From assembly GCF_015070855.1 (NCBI RefSeq), contig NZ_JADDIX010000022.1, positions 1 to 64,000 on the forward strand: a stretch of 64,000 nucleotides of DNA, in the 5' to 3' direction. This DNA comes from Pseudomonas lopnurensis. Lineage in GTDB: Bacteria > Pseudomonadota > Gammaproteobacteria > Pseudomonadales > Pseudomonadaceae. Under the pieces are notes generated by a model. That model worked only from the letters and a program-made list of their open reading frames with translations. It made no database searches and was not told the DNA's origin. Positions 7,944 to 18,105 of the stretch are shown here, one piece after another. Both the position numbers and the translations under genes were made by a program. The number at the start of each line of letters is the position of its first letter. Position 1 is the stretch's first letter.

Positions 7944-9191
7944 TCAGCGCAGCAGTAGAACCGCGAGGCCGGCGAGCAACCCGGCGGCCATGATCGGCAG
8001 CGTGCGCAGGACCAGCTCGCGTCCGCCGATCAAGGCGATCAGCCCTCCCTTGACCAGGCTGTTGCTGAATGCGGCGAGGAAAATGCCGCGTACGGCTACC
8101 TCGTGACTCAGTTCGCCCTTGGCATTGTTGGCCAGCGATAGCGTGATGGCATCCACGTCAGTCAGCCCCGACAGCAGCGAAACCAGGTAGATACCGACAT
8201 CGCCGAGCCAGCGCCGTGCGCCCTCCACCAGCAGTAGGATGACTACCAGCAGCGCGGCGAAGCGCAGCGCCGGGACCAGCTCGAAGGGGTTCTTCAGCGG
8301 CGGCTCCGCCTGTTCTTCGGGCTCGCGGGCGGCACGCAGATAAAAGAAGAGGGCGCCGGCCGCGTAAATGGCGCCCGCGCACGCGAGCGGCAGCGAGAGG
8401 CTGGGCAGCAGCGCCGGGTTGACCAGCCCGACCTCCAGCAGCACCCGCGGGAACATCAGCGCCGAAGTCGCCAACAGACCCGCGGCCAGCGCCGCGCGCA
8501 GTTTCGCCGAGTCCAGACGGGCGAGGGTCATGGTCATGGCGGTGGAGGACACGATACCGCCGAGCAGGGCGGTGACCATCAATCCGTGGCGCGTGCCGAG
8601 GATGCGGATCGCCACGTAGGCGGCGAAACCGATACCGGCGATCAGCACCACCATCATCCAGGTGGTGTAGGGATTGAGCACTTGCCAGGGGCCGTAGCCC
8701 TGGTCCGGCAGCGCCGGCAGCAGAACCACCGAGATGAACAGCATCTTCAGCGCGCCGCCCAGCTCGGCCTCGCTGAGCCGTTGCAGAGCCTGGTGCAGGC
8801 GCGCCTTCAGGCTCAGCAGCAGCGCCACGACGATGGCGCAGGCCGCCGCCAGTTGGCGGCTTTCGGCCACCGCCAGGCTGCCGAGGAGGAAGGTCAGCAA
8901 CAGCGCGACCTCGGTGGTCATGCCGTGGTCGCCGCTGCTGCGGGCATCGATCACGTAGCCGGCGATCACCAGCAGGGCCAGCATGCAGAACATCGCGGCC
9001 CAGGCGAAGCCGCCGAGAGGCGCGACGCTGAGGGCGGCGAGGCCGCCGAAGAGCCCGGCGAGGCCGAAGGTGCGGATACCGGCCACCAGTTCCTGGCCGG
9101 CACTGTCGCGACCGCTCCAGCTGCGCTCGCTGCCGATCAGCAGGCCGACGCCGAGGGCCGTGGCGAGGTTGAGAAGGAGGTCCAGGGTCAT
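7944..9191 (-). CDS. MgtC/SapB-type membrane protein with DUF4010 domain
   Basis: A 415-residue polytopic inner-membrane protein with about 11-12 hydrophobic helices. The first ~130 residues resemble the MgtC/SapB domain (LGVGLLIGSERSW, G-I-R-TFGL) and the rest matches DUF4010 (GGIVSSTAMTMTLAR, SGLTDVDAITLSLA). MgtC domains are linked to magnesium limitation and intracellular survival; this fused DUF4010 form is a common uncharacterised pseudomonad protein. No transport substrate can be assigned. Confidence 0.85.
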   Translation of the reverse strand: MTLDLLLNLATALGVGLLIGSERSWSGRDSAGQELVAGIRTFGLAGLFGGLAALSVAPLGGFAWAAMFCMLALLVIAGYVIDARSSGDHGMTTEVALLLTFLLGSLAVAESRQLAAACAIVVALLLSLKARLHQALQRLSEAELGGALKMLFISVVLLPALPDQGYGPWQVLNPYTTWMMVVLIAGIGFAAYVAIRILGTRHGLMVTALLGGIVSSTAMTMTLARLDSAKLRAALAAGLLATSALMFPRVLLEVGLVNPALLPSLSLPLACAGAIYAAGALFFYLRAAREPEEQAEPPLKNPFELVPALRFAALLVVILLLVEGARRWLGDVGIYLVSLLSGLTDVDAITLSLANNAKGELSHEVAVRGIFLAAFSNSLVKGGLIALIGGRELVLRTLPIMAAGLLAGLAVLLLR

Positions 9192-9355
9192 TGGTTACCA
9201 TGCCGGAGGGTGCAGATGGCCATCAGTGTAACCGGCGCCTGAAACGTATGGTTGTTCGGAGGCAGGAATGGAGCCCGCACGGATATCCGTGCATCTGGCA
9301 GTCAGGTATGGGCAGCCGCCACCAACGGCCATTGTCCCGATCAGCCCGACGCCTC

Positions 9356-12300
9356 TTACCTCAACGTCAGATGACGACTCATCAACGCCCGCAACGCCGC
9401 GGGCTTGACCGGCTTGGCGAGGAAATCCAGCCCGCTGGCGTGGATCGCCGCGACCAGCTCCGGCCGCGCATCGGCACTGATCACTACCCCCGGTACCGGC
9501 TCGCCCAGACGTGCGCGCAGCCAGGCCATCAGGTCGGTCCCGGTCTGGCCGCCATCGAGGTGATAGTCGACCAGCACCAGCTGCGGCCGAATGTCCTCGG
9601 CCAGCAGATTTTCGCAATCCTGGCGGTTGCGCGCCGTCCAGACCTGGCAGCCCCAGCGTGTGAGCAGGCTGTTCATGCCGATCAGGATGCTGTCCTCGTT
9701 GTCGATGCACAGCACCTGGGTGCCGGTCAGCGCGGTGTGCTGTGCCTCGCCCGGGCCGCTCGGCTTGCGCGGGAGGCTGGTCTGCCGTGCGATCGGCACG
9801 GTCACGCTGAACACGCTGCCCTTGCCGAGCCAGGAGCGGACCTCCAGCGGGTGATCGAGCACGTGGCAGAGGCCGTCGGCGATCGCCAGACCGAGTCCCA
9901 GGCCCTTTTCGGCACGGGTCTGGTGGCTGTCCAGGCGCTTGAATTCCTCGAAAATCACTTTCAGCTTGTCCTGCGGGATGCCCGGGCCACGGTCCCAGAC
10001 TTCCAGGCGCAGGGATTTGCCCTGCCTGCGCACGCCCAGCACGACTCGGCCCTTGGCATAGCGGAAGGCATTGGTGAGGAAGTTCTGCAACACGCGACGC
10101 AGCAGACGGATGTCGCTGTCGACCCGCAGCCTGCTGCCGTGCACGCGGAAGTCGACGCCCTGTTCGCGGGCCAGGGCGGTAAATTCCGTACCCAGGGTGT
10201 CGAACAGCGTGGCCAGCGGGAAGGCGTTGCGATCCGGCGTGATCCGCCCGCCTTCCAGGCGCGAGATGTCCAGCAGGTCGGTGATCAGGTCTTCGGCCGA
10301 GCGCAGCGAGCTGTCCAGGTGCTGCACCAGTTCCCGGGCTTCCCTGGGCAGGGCGTTCTGCTGGTGGGAGAGCGCGGCGGAGAACAGCCGGGCGGCGTTC
10401 AGCGGCTGCATCAGGTCGTGGCTGACCGCGGCGAGGAAACGGGTCTTCGACTGGTTGGCGGTTTCGGCGGTGCTCTTGGCCTCGATCAGCGCCTGGTTGA
10501 GCTGCGACAGCTCCTGGGTGCGCTCGCTGACGCGCTGCTCCAGGCCTTCGTTGGCATCCTTGAGGGCGCGCTCGGCCTCGCGGTAGGCGGTGATGTCGCT
10601 GAAGCTCATGACGAAGCCGCCGCCGGGCATCGGGTTGCCGATCAGTTCGACCACCCGGCCGTTGGGGAACAGTCGCTCGGAGGTGTGCGCGCGGCCCTGG
10701 CGCATCCAGTACAGGCGCTTGGCCACGTGGGTATCCGGATCGCCCGGGCCGCACAGCCCGCGCTCGGCGTTGTAGCGGATGATGTCGGCGATCGGCCGGC
10801 CGATGTAGACCAGGCCGTCCGGGTACTCGAACAGCTCGAGATAGCGATGGTTCCAGGCCACCAGGCGCAGCGACTGGTCGACCACGCTGATGCCTTGGGT
10901 GATGTTCTCGATGGCGCCCTGCAGCAGCGCGCGGTTGAACTGCAGCACCTCCGAGGCTTCGCCGACGATGCGCACCACGTCGTCGACCTGCATGTCGCGG
11001 CCTTCCAGCGCGGCCTTGACCACTGCGCGGGTGGAGGAGGCGCCGAGCACGCCGGCGAGCAGCCGCTCGGTATGCGCGATCCATTGGCCGTCGGCCTGGT
11101 GCTTGGGCGAGAAGTCCTGGCCGTGACGGCGGGCGAAGCGCTGGAAGCTGAGTTCCGCGCGTTCGGCGCCGACGAAGCGCGAGGCCAGCGTCAGCAGGTC
11201 TTCCACCCGCACGGCGAGCAGGCGTCGGCTGTTGCTCTGCGAGGTGATTTCCTGGCCGATGAAACGGCTGGCCTGCCAATGTTCGGCGACCCGGGTCTGG
11301 GTCAGGATCGAGACCCAGAAGAACAGCGTGAAGTTGCCGGCCAGCGACAGCGTCACCCCGACGGTCAGGGCGCTGATGCCGAAACCCAGGTTGTTGCCAT
11401 AGAGCCATTCCAGTCCCGGGAACATTTCCAGGGGCCAGCCGAGCAGCGGCAGGATCAGGGTGTAGAACCAGATGGCGGAGCCTGCGGCCAGGCCGGCGAA
11501 TACGCCGCGGCGATTGGCCTGTTTCCAGTACAGCGCGCCGACCATCGCCGGTGCCAGCTGGGTGATGGCGGCGAAGGCGATCTGGCCGATGGTCGCCAGG
11601 GAAGCGGTGGAGCCGAGCAGCCGGTAGCTGACATAGGCCAGCAGCAGGATCAGCACGATGCTGATGCGGCGTACCGACAGCATCCAGTGACGGAAGGCCT
11701 CGAATGGGCGCTCGGTTTCCTGGCGGCGCAGCAGCCAGGGCAGCAGCATGTCGTTGGACACCATGGTCGACAGCGCCACGCTGGCGACGATCACCATGCC
11801 GGTCGCCGCCGAAGCGCCACCGATGAAGGCGAGCATCGCCAGCCACGGGTTCTGTTCGGCCAGCGGCAGGCTGATGACGAAGGAGTCCGGGGCCACGCCT
11901 TCGGGCAGCAGCATCTGCCCGGCGAGGGCGATTGGCACCACGAACACCGCGGCCAGCACCAGGTAGAGCGGGAACACCCAGCGCGCCAGGCGGAAGTCGC
12001 GCGGCTCGATGTTCTCCACCACCGTGACGTGGAATTGCCGCGGCAGGCAGACGATCGCCATCATCGCCACGGTGGTCTGCACCAGCATCGACGACCAGTT
12101 GACGGTTTCGCTCCAGTACTCGCCGAGTTCGGCGGAGTCGTGCGCCTGGTTGAACAGATCGCCGAAGCCGTCGTAGAGGCCGTAGGTGATGAAGGCGCCG
12201 ACGGCGAGAAAGGCCAGCAGCTTGATCAGCGATTCGAAGGCGATGGCCAGCACCATGCCGCGGTGGTGTTCGGTGACGTCCAGGTTGCGGGTGCCGAAGA

Positions 12301-12823
12301 GGATGGTGAACAGCGCCAGCGCGATGGAGACGATCAGCGCGGTGTCGCGCGTACCGGTGCCCGTGGCTTCGATGTTGGTGCCGATCAGCACGTTCACGCC
12401 GAGCACGATGCCCTTGAGTTGCAGGGCGATGTACGGCACCACCGCGACCAGGCAGATCAGCGCCACCACCACGGCCAGTGGCTGCGACTTGCCGTAGCGG
12501 GCGGCGATGAAGTCGGCGATGGAGGTGATGTTCTCCTGCTTGCTGATCATGATCATCTTCTGCAGCACGTGCGGCGCGAACAGCAGCAGCAGGATCGGGC
12601 CGAGATAGATCGGCAGGAACGCCCAGAGTTGCTCGGCAGCCTGTCCCACCGCACCGAAGAAGGTCCAGCTCGTACACCAGACCGCCAGCGACAGGCTGTA
12701 GACCCAGGGGCGCAAGCGCGGCGACATCGAATCGCGATTGCGGTCGCCATAGAAGGCGATGGCGAACAGTATGGCCATGTAGACGAGGGCGATCACAGCG
12801 ATCAGCCCGCCGGACAGCGTCAT
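9356..12823 (-). CDS. mxtR: Sodium:solute symporter-type hybrid sensor histidine kinase (MxtR/CbrA-like)
   Basis: A 1155-residue membrane sensor. Residues ~1-500 form a sodium:solute symporter-like domain with about 13 helices; a PAS segment follows (GGFVMSFSDITAYREAERAL), then a coiled coil, a HisKA box (AAVSHDLMQPLNAARL, phospho-acceptor His), an ATPase domain (LGLGLAIADGL) and a C-terminal receiver (VLCIDNEDS, VLVDYHLDGG acceptor Asp, LAKPVKP). CbrA has the same transporter-kinase plan but lacks the receiver; the receiver-bearing pseudomonad paralogue is MxtR, which with ErdR controls acetate use. The start at 12823 has TGGAG 6-7 bases upstream; the longer open frame to 13108 lacks protein-like sequence. 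The adjoining divergent GNAT gene also fits the recalled mxtR locus. Confidence 0.8.
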   Translation of the reverse strand: MTLSGGLIAVIALVYMAILFAIAFYGDRNRDSMSPRLRPWVYSLSLAVWCTSWTFFGAVGQAAEQLWAFLPIYLGPILLLLFAPHVLQKMIMISKQENITSIADFIAARYGKSQPLAVVVALICLVAVVPYIALQLKGIVLGVNVLIGTNIEATGTGTRDTALIVSIALALFTILFGTRNLDVTEHHRGMVLAIAFESLIKLLAFLAVGAFITYGLYDGFGDLFNQAHDSAELGEYWSETVNWSSMLVQTTVAMMAIVCLPRQFHVTVVENIEPRDFRLARWVFPLYLVLAAVFVVPIALAGQMLLPEGVAPDSFVISLPLAEQNPWLAMLAFIGGASAATGMVIVASVALSTMVSNDMLLPWLLRRQETERPFEAFRHWMLSVRRISIVLILLLAYVSYRLLGSTASLATIGQIAFAAITQLAPAMVGALYWKQANRRGVFAGLAAGSAIWFYTLILPLLGWPLEMFPGLEWLYGNNLGFGISALTVGVTLSLAGNFTLFFWVSILTQTRVAEHWQASRFIGQEITSQSNSRRLLAVRVEDLLTLASRFVGAERAELSFQRFARRHGQDFSPKHQADGQWIAHTERLLAGVLGASSTRAVVKAALEGRDMQVDDVVRIVGEASEVLQFNRALLQGAIENITQGISVVDQSLRLVAWNHRYLELFEYPDGLVYIGRPIADIIRYNAERGLCGPGDPDTHVAKRLYWMRQGRAHTSERLFPNGRVVELIGNPMPGGGFVMSFSDITAYREAERALKDANEGLEQRVSERTQELSQLNQALIEAKSTAETANQSKTRFLAAVSHDLMQPLNAARLFSAALSHQQNALPREARELVQHLDSSLRSAEDLITDLLDISRLEGGRITPDRNAFPLATLFDTLGTEFTALAREQGVDFRVHGSRLRVDSDIRLLRRVLQNFLTNAFRYAKGRVVLGVRRQGKSLRLEVWDRGPGIPQDKLKVIFEEFKRLDSHQTRAEKGLGLGLAIADGLCHVLDHPLEVRSWLGKGSVFSVTVPIARQTSLPRKPSGPGEAQHTALTGTQVLCIDNEDSILIGMNSLLTRWGCQVWTARNRQDCENLLAEDIRPQLVLVDYHLDGGQTGTDLMAWLRARLGEPVPGVVISADARPELVAAIHASGLDFLAKPVKPAALRALMSRHLTLR

Positions 12824-13107
12824 GCAAACTCCAGGCAGCAAGGGGAAACGGCAGGTTGGCCTCGGCAAGCTCGTGGCGCAGTGCGCGAATGAAACCAGAC
12901 CCGGCGACTCGTTAGTATGATGAATTCGCGAAGTTTCGCAGTATTGGTGCGTGCCGTGTTGAGGGCTGCGACCAAGGTCGCATGTGTCTAGCACGGGCCC
13001 GCCGGCAGGATCGTCAACCGGCTGCGGAGAGGCTGGGGCACTTCCCGCAGCGCCGCTGATCTGAACACAGTCGCACCCATCGCTCGTCCCACAGTAGGAG
13101 GATTTCA

Positions 13108-13668
13108 ATGTTCACGCCGCGACCGGTCACCCTGCAGCGTGGCGCTCTGCGCCTGGACCCGCTGGTGGAGGCCGATATTCCGGAACTGGTCGCCCTGGCC
13201 GAGCGGAACCGCGACGAGTTGGTCTACCTGAACGGCCCGCTGCGGCCGGACTGGTATCGCCATGCCCTGGCCGAGCAGCGCGAGGGCCGGGCGGTGGTGT
13301 TCAGCCTGCGCGTCGCCGACCGTCTGATCGGCACCACGCGCTTCGCCGACTTCATGCCCAGCCTGCCGGCCGCCGAGCTTGGCTGGACCTGGCTCGATCG
13401 CGCCGAACATGGCAGCGGGCTGAACGCCTCGATCAAGTTCCTGCTGCTGCGCCACGCGTTCGAGGATTGGCAACTGGTACGTCTGCAATTGAAGACCGCG
13501 GCGAGCAACCGGCGCTCGCAACGAGCGATCGAGAAGCTCGGCGCCCAGCGTGAAGGACTGCTGCGCAATCATCGGCGCCTGGCCGACGGCCGTCTCGACG
13601 ACACCGTGCTCTACAGCATCACCGACCGGGACTGGCCGGCGATCAAGCAACAACTGGCGGCGGGCTGA
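13108..13668 (+). CDS. GNAT-family N-acetyltransferase (RimJ/RimL-like)
   Basis: A 186-residue acetyltransferase of the RimJ/RimL type: LRLDPLVEADIPEL at the N-terminus, IGTTRFADF and ELGWTWL strands, the LLLRHAFEDW helix and the C-terminal NRRSQRAIEKLGAQREGLLRNHRR block typical of this subfamily. It would transfer acetyl from acetyl-CoA to an amine, possibly a protein N-terminus or small molecule; substrate unknown. An AGGAGG site lies 7 bases before the ATG. It is divergent from the mxtR-like gene. Confidence 0.9.
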   Translation: MFTPRPVTLQRGALRLDPLVEADIPELVALAERNRDELVYLNGPLRPDWYRHALAEQREGRAVVFSLRVADRLIGTTRFADFMPSLPAAELGWTWLDRAEHGSGLNASIKFLLLRHAFEDWQLVRLQLKTAASNRRSQRAIEKLGAQREGLLRNHRRLADGRLDDTVLYSITDRDWPAIKQQLAAG

Positions 13669-14254
13669 GGCAGGGTCTGGAGCTTGAAACCTGAGGCTCG
13701 AAGCTCAAACGCATCGCGAGGTCGGGCAATCCACAGGGATGTGGTGAATGCCGCAAGCCCGCCGGGAACGCGCGGCCCCCACAAGAGCAGCGAGCAGCCT
13801 GCGGGCCCCGTGGGCGCGCCCTCGTGGCGATAGGGGATTCCGCCTTGTAGGGTGGGCTTTAGCCCACGCTTGGCGCCGTTGGTGGGCTGAAGCCCACCCT
13901 ACGGGATGCCGAGAGTTGGCAGGGTTTCGCCGGAGTGTCGGATCGAGCGATTGAAAAGCAGAAATGACGAGTTTCCCGCAGAAGCGGCAACCCGCGCTGA
14001 ATCCTTGTGGGTGCGCCCTCGCGGCGATGCAGGCCGAAGGACTGCCAGAGACCCGAAGTTTGCAGCTTGAAAAGCATCACCCGTCCGCATCGCCTGGCGG
14101 GCCGACTTCGGTTAAGGTTCATGGTTTTCGCGGCGGTGGCTCGCCCCGGTTCATCTGCCTGTCCTATCCATCCGTTACGCTCGGGCCATCCGTTACGCCC
14201 GGGCATCGTGATGGCGGCGCATGCTCCGTCGCGGTGATGGATCGAGGAGTTTCG
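13669..14254. other. Intergenic region with heptad repeats and a REP palindrome; no supported gene
   Basis: About 590 bp between the GNAT gene and azlC. It begins with four 7-bp units of type RGCTYRA/AACCTGA (13681-13708). A long inverted repeat GTAGGGTGGGCTTTAGCCCAC...GTGGGCTGAAGCCCACCCTAC spans 13847-13902. Open frames here are short, overlap one another and include the repeats, so none is called. Confidence 0.7.
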
Positions 14255-14971
14255 ATGTCCCGCTCGCAAGAGTTCTTTCATGGTTGTCGCGACATCTTGC
14301 CGCTGGTGCTCGGTGCGATTCCGTTCGGCATCATTTTCGGCACCCTGGCGATCGGTGCCGGCCTTTCCAGCTGGCAGGCGATGGGCATGTCGGCCCTGGT
14401 GTTCGCCGGTTCGGCGCAGTTCATCGCGATTACGCTGCTCACGGGCGGCGTGGGCGCGCTGGTGGTGCTGTTGACCACCTTCGTGGTGAACCTGCGCCAC
14501 GCGCTGTACAGCGCGGCGCTGCAGCCTTTCGTCCGTCACCTGCCGGGCGGCTGGCGCGGGCCGCTGGCCTTCTGGCTGACCGACGAGGCGTTCGCGGTGG
14601 TGCAGCATCGCTACGCCCGCGAGGATGATTCGCCGAACAAGCACTGGTTCTTCCTCGGCGCGGCGTTGACCATGTACCTCAACTGGCAACTGTCGACGCT
14701 GGTCGGCATCGCCTTCGGCCAGGCCGTGCCGGATATCGCCAGCTGGGGCCTGGATTTCGCCATGATCGCGACCTTCATCGGCATCGCCGTGCCGATGATG
14801 CGCACCCGCCCGCAGGTGGCTTCGGCCGTGGTGGCCGGCGCCGTGGCGTTGCTGACCTGGGAGCTGCCGTACAAGCTCGGGCTGATCGCCGCGGCGCTGG
14901 CCGGTATCGTCGTCGGGGTCTGGCTCGAACGGCGGGCCGAGATCGCCGCCCGAACGCAGGGGGATGCATGA
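14255..14971 (+). CDS. azlC: AzlC-family branched-chain amino acid exporter, large subunit
   Basis: A 238-residue membrane protein with about 7 helices and the AzlC signatures: [15 protein letters not shown] near the N-terminus, [24 protein letters not shown] and the WLTDEAFA motif. AzlC with AzlD forms an exporter of branched-chain or related amino acids (or analogues such as azaleucine). GAGGAG lies 6 bases upstream of ATG 14255; the open frame upstream runs through intergenic sequence. It overlaps azlD by 4 bp. Confidence 0.93.
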   Translation: MSRSQEFFHGCRDILPLVLGAIPFGIIFGTLAIGAGLSSWQAMGMSALVFAGSAQFIAITLLTGGVGALVVLLTTFVVNLRHALYSAALQPFVRHLPGGWRGPLAFWLTDEAFAVVQHRYAREDDSPNKHWFFLGAALTMYLNWQLSTLVGIAFGQAVPDIASWGLDFAMIATFIGIAVPMMRTRPQVASAVVAGAVALLTWELPYKLGLIAAALAGIVVGVWLERRAEIAARTQGDA

Positions 14972-15294
14972 ACACCTGGTTGCTCATACTCGGCATGCTG
15001 GCGATCACCTTCCTGATTCGCTACAGCTTCTTCGCCTGGCCGGACCTGCGCTTTCCTCGGCTGGTGGAGCAGGGCCTGCATTACGTGCCGGTGGCCGTGC
15101 TCACGGCCATCGTGGTGCCGGGCATGTTGATGCCCGGCGGCGAATGGACGCTGCGCTGGGACAACGCCTATCTCCTGGCGGGGATTCTGGCCATCGTCGT
15201 CGCCGCGTTCAGCCGCAACCTGCTGGCGACCATCGCCGGCGGCCTGCTGAGTTTCTTTCTGCTGCGCTGGGCGTTCGGGCAGTTGCCGGTGTGA
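14968..15294 (+). CDS. azlD: AzlD-family small subunit of amino acid exporter
   Basis: A 108-residue protein with four hydrophobic helices and the family pattern TFLIRYSFF near residue 18 and [15 protein letters not shown]. Its ATG overlaps the azlC stop (ATGA), which points to translational coupling and a two-subunit complex. Length is normal for AzlD. Confidence 0.93.
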   Translation: MNTWLLILGMLAITFLIRYSFFAWPDLRFPRLVEQGLHYVPVAVLTAIVVPGMLMPGGEWTLRWDNAYLLAGILAIVVAAFSRNLLATIAGGLLSFFLLRWAFGQLPV

Positions 15295-15346
15295 GCGGCC
15301 GTCGCTCGCCCAAAATCAGTCACGAACCACGGGGCGTGTTCATCCG

Positions 15347-16702
15347 ATGAGCCAGCACTCGCAATTCCGCCTGCTCGCCAGGCGTCGTTTCCTGCCGTTC
15401 TTCTGCACCCAGATGCTGGGCGCCTTCAACGACAACGTGTTCAAGCAGGCGCTGATCCTGGCGATTCTCTTCAAACTCGGCAGCAGTGCCGACACGAGCC
15501 TGCTGATCAACCTCTGCGCCTTGCTGTTCATCCTGCCGTTCTTCCTCTTCTCGGCCCTTGGCGGGCAGTTCGGCGAGAAGTTCGAGAAGGCCTGGCTGAT
15601 CCGCCGGGTCAAGTTCGCCGAAATCCTGATCATGCTCGCCGGAGCGGCGGGGATGCTGCTGGGCAATCTGCCGATGCTGCTGGCGGTGCTCTTCTGCATG
15701 GGCACGCAGTCGGCGCTGTTCGGGCCGGTGAAGTACTCGATCCTGCCGCAGCAGCTCGCCGAGGACGAGTTGGTCGGCGGCAATGCCCTGGTGGAGATGG
15801 GGACCTTCCTGGCGATCCTCGGCGGCACCATCGGCGCCGGCGTGCTGATGGCCAGCAGCAGCTACGCCGGTCTGGTGGCGATCGGCGTGGTGCTGATCGC
15901 GCTGATGGGGTATCTGGCCAGCCTTGCCATCCCGGCAGCGACCGCCGCCTTGCCGACCCTGCGTCTGGATTGGCACGTGCTGCGCCAGTCCTGGCGGATC
16001 ATGAAGCTCGGTCTCGGCCAGCAGAAGGCGGTTTCCCGGGCGATGCTGGGCAATTCCTGGTTCTGGTTTCTCGGGGCGACCTACCTGACGCAGATCCCGG
16101 CATTCTCCCGGGACCTGCTCAATGGCGACGAGAGTGTGGTGACGCTGATCCTCACGCTGTTCTCCGTCGGGATCGCGCTGGGCTCGCTGCTCTGCGAGCG
16201 GATGTCGCGGCATCACGTGGAGATTGGTCTGGTGCCCTTCGGTGCCATCGGGCTGAGTCTGTTCGGCGTGCTGTTGTGGTGGCACGCCGGCGGTTTCCCG
16301 GCGGCTGCGCTGCCGCTGGACTGGCTGGCATTGCTGGCCGAGCCGCAGGCCTGGTGGATTCTCGCCGACATTCTCGGGCTCGGGGTATTCGGCGGGCTCT
16401 ATATCGTGCCGCTGTACGCGCTGATCCAGTCGCGCAGCGTGGTGCACGAACGCTCGCGGGTGGTGGCGGCGAACAACATCCTCAACGCGCTGTTCATGGT
16501 CGTATCGGCGGTGGTCGCCATCGTGCTGCTGGTGCTGCTGAAACTGACGATCCCGCAGCTGTTCCTGGTCGTTTCGCTGATGACCGTGCTGGTCTGCGGC
16601 GCGCTGTTTCTCGACGTGCCGGAGTTCATCGAACGCTTTCTGATCTGGCTGCTGGGCGAGCCGGTGGGGGGAGCGCTGGCGGTGCGCCTGCGGATTCGCT
16701 AG
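15347..16702 (+). CDS. MFS transporter, LplT/Aas-type (probable lysophospholipid carrier)
   Basis: A 451-residue transporter with about 12 helices. The N-terminal FFCTQMLGAFNDNVFKQAL motif is the hallmark of LplT-type carriers that bring lysophospholipid across the inner membrane for reacylation by Aas. In many gammaproteobacteria this carrier is fused or adjacent to an acyltransferase/acyl-ACP synthetase; here it ends at ~450 residues and no such partner follows, because the next gene on this side is the convergent rdgC. Substrate is therefore inferred from family only. Confidence 0.85.
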   Translation: MSQHSQFRLLARRRFLPFFCTQMLGAFNDNVFKQALILAILFKLGSSADTSLLINLCALLFILPFFLFSALGGQFGEKFEKAWLIRRVKFAEILIMLAGAAGMLLGNLPMLLAVLFCMGTQSALFGPVKYSILPQQLAEDELVGGNALVEMGTFLAILGGTIGAGVLMASSSYAGLVAIGVVLIALMGYLASLAIPAATAALPTLRLDWHVLRQSWRIMKLGLGQQKAVSRAMLGNSWFWFLGATYLTQIPAFSRDLLNGDESVVTLILTLFSVGIALGSLLCERMSRHHVEIGLVPFGAIGLSLFGVLLWWHAGGFPAAALPLDWLALLAEPQAWWILADILGLGVFGGLYIVPLYALIQSRSVVHERSRVVAANNILNALFMVVSAVVAIVLLVLLKLTIPQLFLVVSLMTVLVCGALFLDVPEFIERFLIWLLGEPVGGALAVRLRIR

Positions 16703-16764
16703 GGGCCTGCAGCGCGGCGGGGAAAAATCGGGTTTCGGGCGTAATGCCGTTCAGCTGGTACTTC

Positions 16765-16811
16765 GTAGGAGCGCGCCATGCGCGCGAATCGCGGGCATGG
16801 CCCGCTCCTAC
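16765..16811. repeat. GTAGGAG-type inverted repeat
   Basis: GTAGGAGCGCGCCATGCGCGC ... GGGCATGGCCCGCTCCTAC, with GTAGGAGCG-C / G-CGCTCCTAC ends, forms an imperfect palindrome in the gap between convergent MFS and rdgC genes. A second short palindrome, GGGCGGGTGCAACCCGCCC, lies at about 16850-16868. Confidence 0.75.
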
Positions 16812-16882
16812 TCTGATCCTGCATCCAGCTTGTGGCCTTGGCGCCGTGGGGCGGGTGCAACCCGCCCGTTCTAATAGGCCGC

Positions 16883-17803
16883 TCAGATACCCTGCGGGAT
16901 TTCTTCGCCGCCCAGCGCCTCGAACAGTGCCGGCAGGAACTCGCGGAAGGTCATCATCATCAGCAGGAAGCTGGCGTCCTGCTGGGCGAGGGCGTCGTCG
17001 CCGCCGTCCTGTTCGGCCTGGTCCTGCAGCAGCTCCTCGAAGCGCAGGCGCTTGATCACCGTCTTGTCGTCCAGCACGAAGGACAGCTTGTCCTGCCAGG
17101 CCAGGGAGAGCTGGGTGACCTGCTTGCCGGCTTCCAGATGCTGCTGGATCTCGTCGCTGGTCAGGTCCTGGCGCTTGCAGCGCACCACGCCGCCGTCCTC
17201 GTGGGGGTCGCGCAGTTCGCACTCGTCGAGTACGAAGAAGTCATCGGCGGCCTTCTGCGTCTTGACCCAGTCGGTGAGGGTCGCGCTGGGGGCGATCTTC
17301 ACGGTCAGCGGACGTATCGGCAGCGAGCCGATCGCTTCGCGCAGGGTGGACAGCAGATCTTCGGCCCGCTTGGGGCTGGCCGAGTTGACCAGGATCAGGC
17401 CGCGCTCGGCGTCGATCGCGGCGAAGGTGCCGGACTTGCGGATGAAGGCGCGGGGCAGGAAGGCCTGGATGATCTCGTCCTTGATCTGGTCGCGTTCCTT
17501 CTTGTAGACCTTGCGCATCTGCTCGGCCTCGATCTCGTCGACCTTCTCCTTGAGCGCATCCTTGACCACGCTGCCAGGCAGGATGCGTTCTTCCTTGCGC
17601 GTGGCGATCAGCAGGAAGCCCTGGCTGACGTGCACCAGCGGTGCATCTTCGCCCTTGCCGAAAGGCGCGACGAAACCATAGGTGCTCAGCTCCTGGCTGG
17701 CGCAGGGACGGGCAGGTTTGGCGACCAGTGCAGCTTCGAGTGTCTCGGCATCGAAAGGAACATTCTGGGTGAGACGGTAGACGAGCAGGTTGCGAAACCA
17801 CAT
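16883..17803 (-). CDS. rdgC: Recombination-associated protein RdgC
   Basis: A 306-residue protein matching RdgC over its whole length: N-terminal [12 protein letters not shown], the [17 protein letters not shown] segment, [14 protein letters not shown] and the C-terminal region [22 protein letters not shown]. RdgC forms a ring-shaped dimer that binds duplex DNA and restrains RecA. It is transcribed away from the tRNA operon and converges on the MFS gene. Confidence 0.97.
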   Translation of the reverse strand: MWFRNLLVYRLTQNVPFDAETLEAALVAKPARPCASQELSTYGFVAPFGKGEDAPLVHVSQGFLLIATRKEERILPGSVVKDALKEKVDEIEAEQMRKVYKKERDQIKDEIIQAFLPRAFIRKSGTFAAIDAERGLILVNSASPKRAEDLLSTLREAIGSLPIRPLTVKIAPSATLTDWVKTQKAADDFFVLDECELRDPHEDGGVVRCKRQDLTSDEIQQHLEAGKQVTQLSLAWQDKLSFVLDDKTVIKRLRFEELLQDQAEQDGGDDALAQQDASFLLMMMTFREFLPALFEALGGEEIPQGI

Positions 17804-17965
17804 GGCGGGGTAAGTCTCCGGAAAGCAAAGCGCGCATTATTCCTCCCCGCGGATCGCAGGCCAACCCTGGCGGTCGGTAATGCGGACGGAAAAGGGAAAA
17901 ACGTCCATAAACGCAGGGTTTTCCTAAGTCTTTGGAACTTCTGCAATTTTTTTTTCAAAAGGGGG

Positions 17966-17994
17966 TTGCCAAGGTCCGGAACCCTCTCTAGAAT
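17966..17994 (+). promoter_or_regulatory. Sigma-70 promoter of the tRNA-Val/tRNA-Asp operon
   Basis: TTGCCA (17966-17971), 17-bp spacer, TAGAAT (17989-17994), then a G+C-rich discriminator (gcgcccc), the usual form of a stringently controlled stable-RNA promoter. An AT-rich stretch with an unbroken T run lies immediately upstream and could act as an UP element. The first tRNA begins 22 bp after the -10. Confidence 0.8.
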
Positions 17995-18016
17995 GCGCCC
18001 CACTTCGAGAGCAAAC

Positions 18017-18092
18017 GGGTGATTAGCTCAGCTGGGAGAGCATCTGCCTTACAAGCAGAGGGTCGGCGGTTCGATCCCGTCATCACCCACCA
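18017..18092 (+). tRNA. tRNA-Val (anticodon TAC)
   Basis: A 76-nt cloverleaf: acceptor GGGTGAT pairs with ATCACCC, D arm GCTC-AGCTGGGA-GAGC, anticodon arm TCTGC-CTTACAA-GCAGA with anticodon TAC, T arm GGCGG-TTCGATC-CCGTC-type, discriminator A and encoded CCA. Confidence 0.97.
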
Positions 18093-18105
18093 CTCGAGGT
18101 TAAGC

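Noticed and set aside
9191..12892. 1233-codon plus-strand open frame opposite the sensor kinase
   Set aside because: High GC keeps the antisense frame open; the minus-strand frame carries all the kinase motifs.
12824..13108. N-terminal extension of the MxtR-like gene to 13108
   Set aside because: Its translation is not hydrophobic or conserved-looking, and a good ribosome site supports the ATG at 12823.
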